Source: Streptomyces zhihengii
GTDB lineage: Bacteria > Actinomycetota > Actinomycetes > Streptomycetales > Streptomycetaceae
DNA: 64,000 nucleotides
Assembly: GCF_016919245.1 (NCBI RefSeq)
Contig: NZ_JAFEJA010000001.1
Span: forward strand, 1,302,001-1,366,000
Direction of reading: 5' to 3'
Shown: one piece after another, positions 30,401-37,066 of the stretch
Numbering within the stretch: position 1 is the stretch's first letter
Layout: each line of letters opens with the position of its first letter
The notes under the pieces: generated by a model
What the model saw: only the letters and a program-made list of their open reading frames with translations
Database searches by the model: none
Told to the model about the DNA's origin: nothing
Translations under genes and position numbers: made by a program

Positions 30401-32934
30401 AAGTCGCGCCGCATCCAGCCGGAGGCGACGGCGAGGCCGACCCGTCCCCCGCTGGCGACGTCGAGCATCGCCCAGTCCTCGGCGACGGTGACCGGTGGGT
30501 GCAACGGGAGGACGGCGCTGCCGGCCCGCAGGGCGATGCGGTGGGTGCGGGCGGCGACCAGGGCGGCGAGCACCGCGGGGTTGGGCGAGAAGCCGGCGAA
30601 GCGGTCGAAGTGCCGTTCCGGGAACCAGAGGGCGTCGAGTCCGCCCGCCTCCGCCGCCTCGGCCAGGCCGGTCACGGTGTCGTAGAAGTTGCCTCCGTGC
30701 GCGCTGTCCTGCATGCCGAAGAAGGCCAGGCTGACGGCGAGCGGCCGGGCTGCGGCGACCTCGCGGGCTGCGGAATCGGAGCCGGCGGCATCGGATACGG
30801 CGGCACCGGCGACGGCGGGTCCGGCGGCCTCGCGCCCGGTGGCCGGGACGGTGGCGGCCTGCGGCGAAGAGGTCTCGGCCGGGCGGGCCGTTCGCGAGGG
30901 TCGCGGACGGACCGCGCGCTCCACGGCGGCGACGATCTCGTCGAGCACCTCGTCGGTGTGCGCGTCGGAGACATAGCTGAGGCCGGTCTCCGTGATGTAG
31001 ACGCCCTCGGCGATCAGGTTCCGCCGGAACTGGTGGAAGTCGCTGCCGATGAACGCGAAGCTGGTGCTGTCGGCCCGCACGAAGCGGAAGGCGGTGCCCC
31101 GGCCGATGACCCTGACCCCGGTGCCCGCCTCGTTCAGCACGGCGTCGATCCGGGCCCGCAGCCGGTCGCCGCGCTCGTTCATGGCGGCCTGGAACTGCGG
31201 TCCCCGGGCGATGAGTTCGTCCATCACGGCGTTCGCCGCGGCCACCGCGAGGGGGTGCTTGACGTAGGTGCCGGCCGTGTAGGTGAGACGGTCGGAGGGC
31301 ACCCTGAGATCCTGGGTCCAGGGACCGCCGTCGACGAGGTCCATGATGTCGGCGCGACCGGCCACCACGGAGATGGGCAGCCCCGCCCCGACCGTCTTGC
31401 CGTAGGTGACCAGGTCGGCGCGGACTCCGTACAGCTCCTGGAACCCGCCCGGTGCGAAACGGAACCCGGTGAGCACCTCGTCGAAGACCAGCAGGATCCC
31501 GGCCTCCTGGGTCACCCGGCGCATCTCGGCGGCGAGTTCGCCGAGGTCGCGGTCGGGGGAGCCGTTCTGCAGGGGCTCCATGACCACGGCCGCGATGTCG
31601 TCGGCGTTGTCCAGGAGGAACCGGGACAGTTCCGGGTCGTCGACGGAGCCGATCAGGACGTCCTCGGCGCCGGAGCGCGAGACTCCGGGAGCGTTCGGCG
31701 TCGCCGCCCGCCGAGTCCGGCCGCCGGGCCTGGGGCCGTAGAGCGTGGTGTCGGAGTGTCCGTGGTAGGCGTTCTTCAGCAGCAGGACCTTCGGCCGGCC
31801 GGTGTACGCACGCGCCAGCCGAACCGCGGTGAAGACCGCCTCGGTGCCGGTGACGCAGAAGTTGACCCGCTCGACGCCCGTCAGGGTGGTGATCTTCCGG
31901 GCCAGCTCACCCGTCCCGGCGATCTCGGCGCCGAGGTGGATCCCCCGGTCGAGCTGGCGGCGCAGCGCCTCGGTGACGAAGGCCGGACTGTGGCCGAAGA
32001 GATGGGAGCCGTAGCCCATGGCGATGTCGATGAGCCGGTTGCCGTCCGCGTCCCGGACGTAGGGGCCGTCGGACTCGGTCACCCAGATCGGGTAGGAGCC
32101 CGCACGCTCCTTCTCGTCGCGCTCGGCGAAGCGCCGGTTGTTGCAGAGGACATCCTGGAACCGCTCGGAGAGCCGTAGCGACGCGGCGGTGGCCTCGGCG
32201 AAGTCCCTGTCCGAGTCGGGCGCGGGGGCGGAGGACGCGACCGGCTCGGGTACGGCAGGCACCGTCGGCGCGGGGGCTGTCGTCTCCGGCTCGGGTACGG
32301 CAGGCGCCGTCGGCGCGGGGGCGGTGGACGCGACCGGCTCGGGTACGGCGGGCGCCGCCGGCGCGGGGGCTGTCGTGTCCGGGGCGGCTGTCGGGGTGCC
32401 GCCTTCCTGCTCGATCCAGCGGGCGACGGCGTCGACCGTGACCACGTCCTCGAACAACTGCTGGACCGATATCTCCACGCCGAATTCCTGCTCGACCCGG
32501 TGCGACAACTCGATCAGGACCAGCGAATCCGCGCCCAGATCGAGCAGTGGAGTTCCGGTCGGAACGTCTCCGGATATCTCCAGCAGTTCGCCGACCAGCG
32601 CGCCGATCCGTGAAGTCGACACCACCGTGCCTGCCGGGGTGGCGGCTGCGTCGGCCGGGATCTGCGCGGCGGCAGGACCTGTCGTGTCCGGGGCGGCTGT
32701 CGGGGTGCCGCCTTCCTGCTCGATCCAGCGGGCGACGGCGTCGACCGTGACCACGTCCTCGAACAACTGCTGGACCGATATCTCCACGCCGAATTCCTGC
32801 TCGACCCGGTGCGACAACTCGATCAGGACCAGCGAATCCGCGCCCAGATCGAGCAGTGGAGTTCCGGTCGGAACATCTCCGGATATCTCCAGCAGTTCGC
32901 CGACCAGCGCGCCGATCCGTGCCACGACAGTCAT
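27457..32934 (-). CDS. hybrid megasynthase ACP-ACP-aminotransferase-luciferase-like monooxygenase-C-unknown-PCP
   Basis: 1825 residues. Two nearly identical ACPs carry Ser34 and Ser137 (LGADSLVLIEL). After a repetitive Pro/Ala linker comes a PLP aminotransferase of the glutamate-1-semialdehyde type (about 240-675, Lys in YGKTVGAGLP, KNAYHGHSD). Next is an FMN-dependent luciferase-like monooxygenase (about 731-1069, FPERHFDRF, VASGWMRRDF), then another repetitive linker and a condensation domain (about 1115-1510, SHAIIDG). A region of about 190 residues without adenylation motifs follows, then a PCP (LGGDSIAA). In microginin-type synthetases aminotransferase plus monooxygenase make beta-amino-alpha-hydroxy acyl units, so this is the likely chemistry here. 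There is no KS, AT or A domain. It starts 20 bases after the KS gene. Confidence 0.9.
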   Translation of the reverse strand: MTVVARIGALVGELLEISGDVPTGTPLLDLGADSLVLIELSHRVEQEFGVEISVQQLFEDVVTVDAVARWIEQEGGTPTAAPDTTGPAAAQIPADAAATPAGTVVSTSRIGALVGELLEISGDVPTGTPLLDLGADSLVLIELSHRVEQEFGVEISVQQLFEDVVTVDAVARWIEQEGGTPTAAPDTTAPAPAAPAVPEPVASTAPAPTAPAVPEPETTAPAPTVPAVPEPVASSAPAPDSDRDFAEATAASLRLSERFQDVLCNNRRFAERDEKERAGSYPIWVTESDGPYVRDADGNRLIDIAMGYGSHLFGHSPAFVTEALRRQLDRGIHLGAEIAGTGELARKITTLTGVERVNFCVTGTEAVFTAVRLARAYTGRPKVLLLKNAYHGHSDTTLYGPRPGGRTRRAATPNAPGVSRSGAEDVLIGSVDDPELSRFLLDNADDIAAVVMEPLQNGSPDRDLGELAAEMRRVTQEAGILLVFDEVLTGFRFAPGGFQELYGVRADLVTYGKTVGAGLPISVVAGRADIMDLVDGGPWTQDLRVPSDRLTYTAGTYVKHPLAVAAANAVMDELIARGPQFQAAMNERGDRLRARIDAVLNEAGTGVRVIGRGTAFRFVRADSTSFAFIGSDFHQFRRNLIAEGVYITETGLSYVSDAHTDEVLDEIVAAVERAVRPRPSRTARPAETSSPQAATVPATGREAAGPAVAGAAVSDAAGSDSAAREVAAARPLAVSLAFFGMQDSAHGGNFYDTVTGLAEAAEAGGLDALWFPERHFDRFAGFSPNPAVLAALVAARTHRIALRAGSAVLPLHPPVTVAEDWAMLDVASGGRVGLAVASGWMRRDFVLSDAPYEARRDLFEQRITEITRLWAGEKVRLESPAGTAAEVELFPKPVQRELPLWQAVLGDERSFRQAGRAGRNILTNLIQQDLAELKSKLRVYREARGEAGLDPDGGQVTVLVHTAYTPDEETREAAVRDLESYMLQTFRSTHPDPASLDTVDWTPRTRAAAQRLMDGLSLIGDQDAWDRQCRALREAGATEISCLIDFTTRPESWRPTVEALTALRERIARPTPATPTPPALTAAALTPPALTPPALTPAALTPPAPAPTPVTGRDVALTRGAVEIWAASKSSPNAMAAYTIQRLFEIRGRVDLQRLGEAFRAVMRHDPALRLAVRTAGDGGVIPEFSTEHQDAFVLYDGVAADQDAFCDRVAADLAATPLDPERSPGIVLRCQPGADGVFLHLAASHAIIDGTQFSEILTQVGQVYAGGTELPGLPARAPVDTSKGDRDRAFWRETVARIPRRTLDQALGRPVFDRSWRGRRLSRRLPADWLDAVKAQGRRHRVTPFVETLATTVESLDAFSRRPLLYSFPALRPRTEEYGSNANLLPLWADTASGDLRAHCRSAVLDGLRHGSLTFTQIFESETAGDPERRRVMPDVTFAWDHFDSMRLGEAAIRELPQRTEVVRFPLAVTFTVEPGDTVTLSLDVGEWMDEGTAEKCFESLHTSLTERYGVHPAAAPRPEEPAPPATGPLGTAEAFAHAAAAAVRTTGDDWVRALRLDGQEHLAGLIVSKARATAAAVLERCDVSRVTGVRIAADREQDLVGAVLVSAMLGLADRVAEEKGDGVLLEIRATSSGRESSDDHVVVGMSAWTYVEADAPLPVTPSGPAAVTALLDGLTARHGAGRTAVLDRAAAVLAERTGTAQGSGSAGRTGTAPSPGAAGQAATTPAPGSAGQDATAQGLRAAVRTAWEKALARTGFGADEDFFDLGGDSIAAIRVVAELNSRLGGSLPVNLVYLHPTVDALASALDTTLESERTDDSHAPARG
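29625..29720. repeat. minisatellite-like 15-base repeats encoding an interdomain linker
   Basis: Several copies of a GCGGGCGGCGTGAGA-like 15-mer encode reiterated LTPPA units between the monooxygenase and condensation domains. The period keeps frame, so copy number can vary without breaking the protein. Confidence 0.7.
32218..32385. repeat. tandem repeats encoding the Pro/Ala linker after the second ACP
   Basis: About three in-frame imperfect copies of a block containing GGCTCGGGTACGGC encode VPEPVAST/APAP-type units between ACP2 and the aminotransferase domain. Confidence 0.65.
32371..32612 (-). repeat. 242-bp direct repeat, copy covering the second ACP
   Basis: This segment is identical to 32680-32921 except for one base (G at 32566, A at 32875), at an offset of 309 bp. 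Each copy encodes one ACP plus the start of its linker. Identity extends to synonymous positions. Confidence 0.9.
32680..32921 (-). repeat. 242-bp direct repeat, copy covering the first ACP
   Basis: Partner of 32371-32612, with a single mismatch in 242 bases. The 67 bases between the copies encode a divergent Ala/Pro-rich linker. Confidence 0.9.
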
Positions 32935-32954
32935 GTAAACAGCCCTTTCTGAAT

Positions 32955-34169
32955 TCACTGTTCCTGGACAGGCGCGATGATCGCGTGGACATTGGTGCCG
33001 CTCATGCCGAAGGCGCTCACGCCGAGCGCGCCCGCCCGGTGTCCGGGCAGTGGCGTGTCGGCGAGGACGAGTCGGACGTTCTCCCCCGCCCAGTCGACCG
33101 TCGGGCTCGGGGCACCGGCCGAGCGCGTCCCCGGAATGACGCCGGTGCGCTGCACGGTGGTCGCCACCAGGAGCGACAGCAGCCCGGAAGCCGCTTCGAG
33201 GTGCCCGAAGCGGGGCTTGTTCGACCCGATGAGCAGGGGGCGTCCGGCGTCCCTCTCCCGGGTCCGGTAGGCGGCCGCCAGGGCGGAGACCTCGATGGGA
33301 TCGCCGAGCTTCGTGCCGGTCCCGTGCGCCTCCACGTAGGAGACCGTGGCGGGATCGAGCCCGGCCCTTCCCAGGGCGCGGGTGATCACGTCCTCCTGGG
33401 CGGAGCGGTTGGGCACGGTGACGCCGGCGGTCCGGCCGTCCTGGTTGACCGCCGTGGCGACCCGGGGGCGCGCCGGGCCCGTGCGCCGGAGGGTGCCGGC
33501 CTCCAGGACGAAGGCCACCACGCCCTCGCCGACGACGAAGCCCGCCGCCCGGTCGGTGAAGGCGTTGCAGCGGGCCCCGGGGTCGATGGCTCCGGTCGCC
33601 TGTCGCAGCAGGCGGCCCTGGTCGCTGCGGACGAGGTGCGAGGCGACGACCAGAGCACGGTCGATCTCTCCGTCGCGTACGGCCGCGGCGGCCAGGTGGA
33701 GGGCGAGCAGCCCGGACGAGCAGGTCGAGTCCACCTGCATGCTCGGCCCGCGCAGGTCGAACGCGTACGAGATGCGGCCCGCGGCCATCCCTCGGTTGTT
33801 GCCGACGCCCACGGAACTCAGATTGGCCGCGGGCACCTCGGCCAGGTCGACGCCGAGGAGATGGTCCGATTCGGTCATCCCCACGTAAACGCCGGTACGT
33901 GAGCCCTTGAGCGCGCCGGCCGTCAGGCCCGCGTCGTCGAACGCGGCCCGCGCGACATCGAGCAGCAGGAGTTGCTGGGGGTCGATGTAACGGGCCTGAC
34001 GCGGCGATATCGCGAACTGGAGAGGGTCGGTCAGCAGTTCTTCCGACGCGAAGGACACCTTGTGGTCCGCCGGTTCCGACGGCGCGTGGAGGATGCTCTC
34101 GAATTCCTCCGTGGTGCGCACCTTTCCGGGAAGCGCGAGCCCCGAACCGGCTATCTCGACCACAGGCAT
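32955..34169 (-). CDS. free-standing ketosynthase
   Basis: 404 residues, a single beta-ketoacyl synthase domain with intact triad Cys150 (VDSTCSSGLLAL), His282 (EAHGTGTKLGD) and His323 (NKPRFGHLEAASG), so it should condense rather than only decarboxylate. No AT, linker or ACP is fused, so it must act in trans on the tandem ACPs of the next gene or on the other ACPs. It is the first gene of the operon: GAGGAGAGG precedes the ATG, and a promoter lies about 165 bases upstream. Confidence 0.9.
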   Translation of the reverse strand: MPVVEIAGSGLALPGKVRTTEEFESILHAPSEPADHKVSFASEELLTDPLQFAISPRQARYIDPQQLLLLDVARAAFDDAGLTAGALKGSRTGVYVGMTESDHLLGVDLAEVPAANLSSVGVGNNRGMAAGRISYAFDLRGPSMQVDSTCSSGLLALHLAAAAVRDGEIDRALVVASHLVRSDQGRLLRQATGAIDPGARCNAFTDRAAGFVVGEGVVAFVLEAGTLRRTGPARPRVATAVNQDGRTAGVTVPNRSAQEDVITRALGRAGLDPATVSYVEAHGTGTKLGDPIEVSALAAAYRTRERDAGRPLLIGSNKPRFGHLEAASGLLSLLVATTVQRTGVIPGTRSAGAPSPTVDWAGENVRLVLADTPLPGHRAGALGVSAFGMSGTNVHAIIAPVQEQ

Positions 34170-34338
34170 CTACAGCCCTCTCCTCGACTGGCAAGGCGAC
34201 CGGCGACTGCAATGGATAACGACGGATGGGAAGAGAATGGGGACAACCGTCCGGAGAGCGGGATGCAGCCGACAACAAAGCTTCGGAATCGCATCGCCCG
34301 GCACTCGAAAAATTCGGCTTAGCTTCCCGACGGATCCG

Positions 34339-34367
34339 AGTATCACCGGCGGGTAGGGGGGCGTCAA
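34339..34367 (-). promoter_or_regulatory. promoter of the hybrid PKS/NRPS operon
   Basis: On the minus strand TTGACG (34362-34367) and GATACT (34339-34344) are exactly 17 bases apart, a good housekeeping-type promoter. It points at the free KS gene, leaving a leader of about 163 bases. No other strong promoter was seen inside the operon, so most of the 20.5 kb may be one transcript. Confidence 0.65.
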
Positions 34368-34384
34368 CAAGGCCTGGAGAGAAT

Positions 34385-34396
34385 AGGGGTACCCCT
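34385..34396. promoter_or_regulatory. perfect 12-bp palindrome upstream of the operon promoter
   Basis: AGGGGTACCCCT is fully self-complementary. Its centre lies about 58 bases upstream of the predicted start point, a position used by activators. No regulator gene is inside the operon, so a distal or global protein would have to bind it. Confidence 0.45.
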
Positions 34397-34789
34397 CCCC
34401 GCAGAGCGCGCGAGTCCGATTGATCTCCATGATCACAGGAAATCCGTTGTGTCCGCCATCCCCTTCCCCGTCGTTCCCGGACGGGTCTGCGGCGACGCCG
34501 TGGCTGAATTTCGCGGCCCCCTGCGCAGGCGGGTCGGGCCCCTCGGGTGGAGGTGGCTGATTTCACGTCCCGCCCGGGGCGGAGTGGGCCAGGGCGGTGA
34601 CGGTGCGGCGAGGCGGGCGTCCGGACGGGAGGCGCCGGCGGCAACCGGGTGCACCGCGAGAGCGGGCCCGGGAGCATGCGTCGGTCACGTAGCCAACGCC
34701 TGATGGGCGGGCCTGCCGCGTGGCCGAGAACCGCTCACGAGGGCTCTGCGAGCGACAGTCAGCCTTGACGCTCCGATGCCGCCGCGACG

Positions 34790-34802
34790 AAGCTCGTGCA
34801 AG
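34790..34802. promoter_or_regulatory. AAGCTCGTGCAAG element upstream of the regulator trio
   Basis: This 13-mer recurs exactly at 36482-36494, just after the trio and before the next small gene. In both places it is followed by a GCGTA-containing segment. TTGACG at 34765-34770 lies just upstream but has no convincing -10 partner. A role as operator for the Scr1-type regulator encoded between the copies is plausible. Confidence 0.5.
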
Positions 34803-34834
34803 TTGGCGTAAGCCACTCGACACCGGAGGCAGTC

Positions 34835-35092
34835 ATGGCACTACGGTTCATCGGGATTGATCCAGACACGGGGCAGCAGGGTTCCCCCACCGTATGGGTG
34901 GACGAGGAGAAGGGGGAGCTGGTGCTTCAAGGCTGGGAGCCAGACGAGAAGCTAGAGGCGGAGTGCGCCGCGTTCGAGGTTCCCGGCCATGCGCCGGGCA
35001 TTCCGCCACACGAAGCGGTGATCCGGATTCCGGCCCGCATGGTGCCGATGCTGAGGAAGGCGTGCGATGTCGCAGAAGGAACCGGGCTTTGA
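34835..35092 (+). CDS. small hypothetical protein of the DUF6879/Scr1-type locus
   Basis: 85 residues, acidic, starting MALRFIGIDPDTGQQGSP and ending RMVPMLRKACDVAEGTGL, with no signal or membrane segment. Proteins of this appearance commonly head actinobacterial loci made of a small protein, a DUF6879 protein and a DUF5753-type regulator, and may be the partner that the regulator controls. The start is supported by GGAGG six bases upstream. Its end overlaps the next gene by 26 bases in another frame, indicating tight coupling. Biochemical function is unknown. Confidence 0.75.
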   Translation: MALRFIGIDPDTGQQGSPTVWVDEEKGELVLQGWEPDEKLEAECAAFEVPGHAPGIPPHEAVIRIPARMVPMLRKACDVAEGTGL

Positions 35093-35597
35093 CGAGCTGA
35101 TGGCGGCGGCCCGGCACTCGGCGCTGCACCTGGAGATGCGCGACTCGTACGGGGTGGGCGACGAGGCCGAGGACTTCGAGAACTGGCAGCGCACAGGCCA
35201 ACGCGACGTGGACCCTGCCTCTGCCTACTGGGCTCCCTGGGTTGATCTGATTCGCGGCACCGTGGCCCGGGGAGTCGTCGTCCGCCGGGCCCGTGTGGTG
35301 TCGGAGCCGGTCACGGAGTACATCCGGTACGAGCATGCTGGCACGGTGGTGAACCTCCACGCCGGGGAACAGGTTCGCTGGCTCCCCCGCCGTCAGGCTT
35401 CCGACATCGCACTCCCTGGGAACGACTGCTGGGTGTTCGACGGGGAGATCGTGCTCTTCAACCACTTCACAGGGGAGGGGAGCTGGTCCGAGCCCGGTTG
35501 GGAGGTACGGTCCGAACCGGCCGTTGCAGCACTGGCCTCCGCAGCGTTCGAGACAGTGTGGGAGCGCGGTATCCCACACGAGAAGTACTCGGTCTGA
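35067..35597 (+). CDS. DUF6879 family protein
   Basis: 176 residues, soluble, with the family pattern: FDELMAAARHSALHLEMRDSY near the start, VRRARVVSEPVTEYIRYEH in the middle, and ALPGNDCWVFDGEIVLFNHFTGEG near residue 130. Members are encoded beside Scr1-type XRE regulators in Streptomyces and may act in a toxin/antitoxin-like or developmental switch, although none has a defined activity that I know of. It overlaps the upstream gene by 26 bases and ends 26 bases before the regulator. Confidence 0.8.
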   Translation: MSQKEPGFDELMAAARHSALHLEMRDSYGVGDEAEDFENWQRTGQRDVDPASAYWAPWVDLIRGTVARGVVVRRARVVSEPVTEYIRYEHAGTVVNLHAGEQVRWLPRRQASDIALPGNDCWVFDGEIVLFNHFTGEGSWSEPGWEVRSEPAVAALASAAFETVWERGIPHEKYSV

Positions 35598-35623
35598 CCT
35601 GACGAATCGCGAAGAGCCAACTC

Positions 35624-36472
35624 ATGCCTGCATCCCCCTCGTCCAGTGCCCAGGCTGCCCGTGAAGCCATCGCCGCCCGTCTCGGGGGCCTGCGCAGAGA
35701 GGCGGAGCTGACCGGGCACGAGCTGGCTCGTCGCTGTGGCTGGAGTCCGGCCAAGTCGTCACGCATCGAGCGGGCCAAGACACCCGCGTCTGACGCCGAC
35801 ATCCGCGCCTGGTGCAAGGCGTGCGGAGCCGAGGGCCAGGTAGAGGACCTGATCGCGGCGAATCGGCAAGCCGATCAGATGTACGTGCACTGGCAGAAGC
35901 TCCACCGGCACGGCATGCGCCGGGCACAAGAGGAAGTCGTTCCCCTGTACGAGCAAACGCGCCACTTCCGCGTGTATTGCTCGAACGTGGTCCCTGGGAT
36001 GCTTCAAACCGAGGCGTACGCAGCGGCCCTGCTCTCGACCATCGCGGCCTTCCAAGGAACCCCAGACGATTCGGAGACGGCCGCCGCCTCCCGGATCGAA
36101 CGCTCACGAGTTCTCCACGAGGGTGACCACCGGTTCGCTCTGCTCCTGGAAGAAACGGTGCTCCGCTACCGGATCGGCGACGAGGCCACCATGGCCGGCC
36201 AGCTCGGGTATCTCCTGGCAGTCATGGCCTTGCCGAACGTGAGCCTTGGAGTCATCCCGTTCACGACTCAGCGCCGCGTCTGGCCCCTGGAAGCCTTCTA
36301 CCTGTTCGACAGCCGCCAAGCGAGCGTCGAGCTGCTCACGGCCGCCGTGAACGTGACTGCCCCCAGCGAGGTTGCCACGTACGCGAAGGCGTTCTCACAG
36401 CTGTCCGAGATCGCGGTACACGGTGCTGCCGCTCGGGCTCTGATCTCCGAGGCGATTACGTCTCTCGGGTAG
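35624..36472 (+). CDS. XRE-family regulator with DUF5753 (Scr1/WhiJ-like)
   Basis: 282 residues. The N-terminal helix-turn-helix (about 15-75) reads LGGLRREAELTGHELARRCGWSP followed by KSSRIERAKT. The remaining 190 residues are the DUF5753 effector domain (LYEQTRHFRVYCSNVVPGMLQTEAYAAALL, ERSRVLHEGDHRFALLLEE, LPNVSLGVIPF). Such proteins pair with small acidic partners to control development or antibiotic genes. The two preceding genes would be the partners. Copies of AAGCTCGTGCAAG flank the trio and may be its operators. Codon use is slightly less GC-biased than in the neighbouring core genes. Confidence 0.88.
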   Translation: MPASPSSSAQAAREAIAARLGGLRREAELTGHELARRCGWSPAKSSRIERAKTPASDADIRAWCKACGAEGQVEDLIAANRQADQMYVHWQKLHRHGMRRAQEEVVPLYEQTRHFRVYCSNVVPGMLQTEAYAAALLSTIAAFQGTPDDSETAAASRIERSRVLHEGDHRFALLLEETVLRYRIGDEATMAGQLGYLLAVMALPNVSLGVIPFTTQRRVWPLEAFYLFDSRQASVELLTAAVNVTAPSEVATYAKAFSQLSEIAVHGAAARALISEAITSLG

Positions 36473-36477
36473 TTCCC

Positions 36478-36494
36478 GTGCAAGCTCGTGCAAG
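36478..36494. promoter_or_regulatory. double GTGCAAG element downstream of the regulator gene
   Basis: GTGCAAG-CTC-GTGCAAG begins six bases after the regulator stop and lies upstream of the next small gene. Its second half belongs to the 13-mer that is repeated at 34790-34802. The direct-repeat arrangement with a 10-base period suits binding by a dimer on one face of the helix. Confidence 0.5.
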
Positions 36495-36570
36495 AGCGTA
36501 GCCGCGTGGATTCGCCACTTCCTAGGGTCGTTCCATCGACTTTGGAAGCGATCGGGAGGGGCGCGGCGCG

Positions 36571-36762
36571 ATGAAGGCGGAACCCACTCAGCGGCATGAA
36601 GACCCGGGGACCGTCCCCTTGCGACCCCGCCTCCGGCCGGTTCCGGGTTGCCCGGAGTGCGCGCGGTTGGCACAGCTCCGTAAGGCCGCAGAGCTGGAGA
36701 GCGACCAGACGACTTCTACGGACTGCGACATCCTCATGCGGATGCACGGTACGGGCCACTGA
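36571..36762 (+). CDS. small protein with CPEC motif
   Basis: 63 residues: GCPECARLAQLRKAAELESDQ followed by TTSTDCDILMRMHGTGH. This matches a widespread small actinobacterial family with a C-x-x-C pair, a short helix, a TDC motif and a terminal His, often found near Scr1-type loci and integrated elements. Metal binding by the Cys/His residues is plausible but not shown. GGGAGGG lies ten bases before the ATG. Confidence 0.65.
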   Translation: MKAEPTQRHEDPGTVPLRPRLRPVPGCPECARLAQLRKAAELESDQTTSTDCDILMRMHGTGH

Positions 36763-36915
36763 GCTTCTTCAGCGGCCACTCCAGAGGGTGAACGGCTCTG
36801 GCGAGTTGACCAGGCTCTGATCTGCGGTCGCGCTCGGCTTCCGTAGATCAGGCTGTCACCCGATCGTGAGCAGATCGCCGAAGCTCTTCGCCTGCCCGCA
36901 ACTCGCCTCTGACTC

Positions 36916-36934
36916 CCGCCCCTTGCGGGGGCGG
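36916..36934. terminator. small hairpin upstream of the 19-codon ORF
   Basis: A perfect 7-bp stem CCGCCCC/GGGGCGG with a 5-base loop sits 38 bases before the short ORF. It could end the transcript of the 63-residue protein or act as a leader structure. Confidence 0.35.
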
Positions 36935-36972
36935 AACCTCGGCCGGCACACGCACCGAGAGGAGGTGCAGAG

Positions 36973-37032
36973 ATGACCGACCCCGGAGAGCAGGACGGCG
37001 GCGAGCAGTTCCCGCCCCCGCCCGCCGCCTGA
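36973..37032 (+). CDS. 19-residue peptide with strong ribosome binding site
   Basis: The ORF reads MTDPGEQDGGEQFPPPPAA, ending 34 bases before the next gene. An AGGAGGT Shine-Dalgarno sequence lies six bases before its ATG, better than that of any neighbour, so translation is likely. It may be a leader that couples translation, or a peptide product in its own right. It is acidic and proline-tailed with no Cys, Ser or Thr cluster apart from Thr2. Confidence 0.5.
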   Translation: MTDPGEQDGGEQFPPPPAA

Positions 37033-37066
37033 CCGGCCAGTCCTCAACCACAGAAGGGAACCACCA

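Larger units (their letters stand above)
34170..34834. other. divergent intergenic region between the biosynthetic operon and the accessory patch
   Basis: About 665 bases that I believe hold no gene. The left half carries the operon promoter (34339-34367) and a perfect palindrome (34385-34396) and is noticeably less GC-rich than its surroundings. The right half carries the GTGCAAG element shared with 36478-36494. No integrase fragment or tRNA copy was seen here. Confidence 0.6.

Noticed and set aside
24370..32178. A 2602-codon open frame on the plus strand
   Set aside because: It is the antisense shadow of the ligase-KR-ACP, PhyH and megasynthase genes. Its translation is Gly/Val/Arg-rich without domains, and the opposite strand carries full catalytic motifs.
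32371..32921. CRISPR-like or transposon-related repeat
   Set aside because: The two 242-bp repeats encode complete ACP domains in frame, so this is a domain duplication. No CRISPR array or transposase was seen anywhere in the window.
34170..34677. Upstream continuation of the megasynthase reading frame to 34677
   Set aside because: The frame runs antisense to intergenic DNA and out of frame through the KS gene. The real start is the ATG at 32934, where the first ACP begins.
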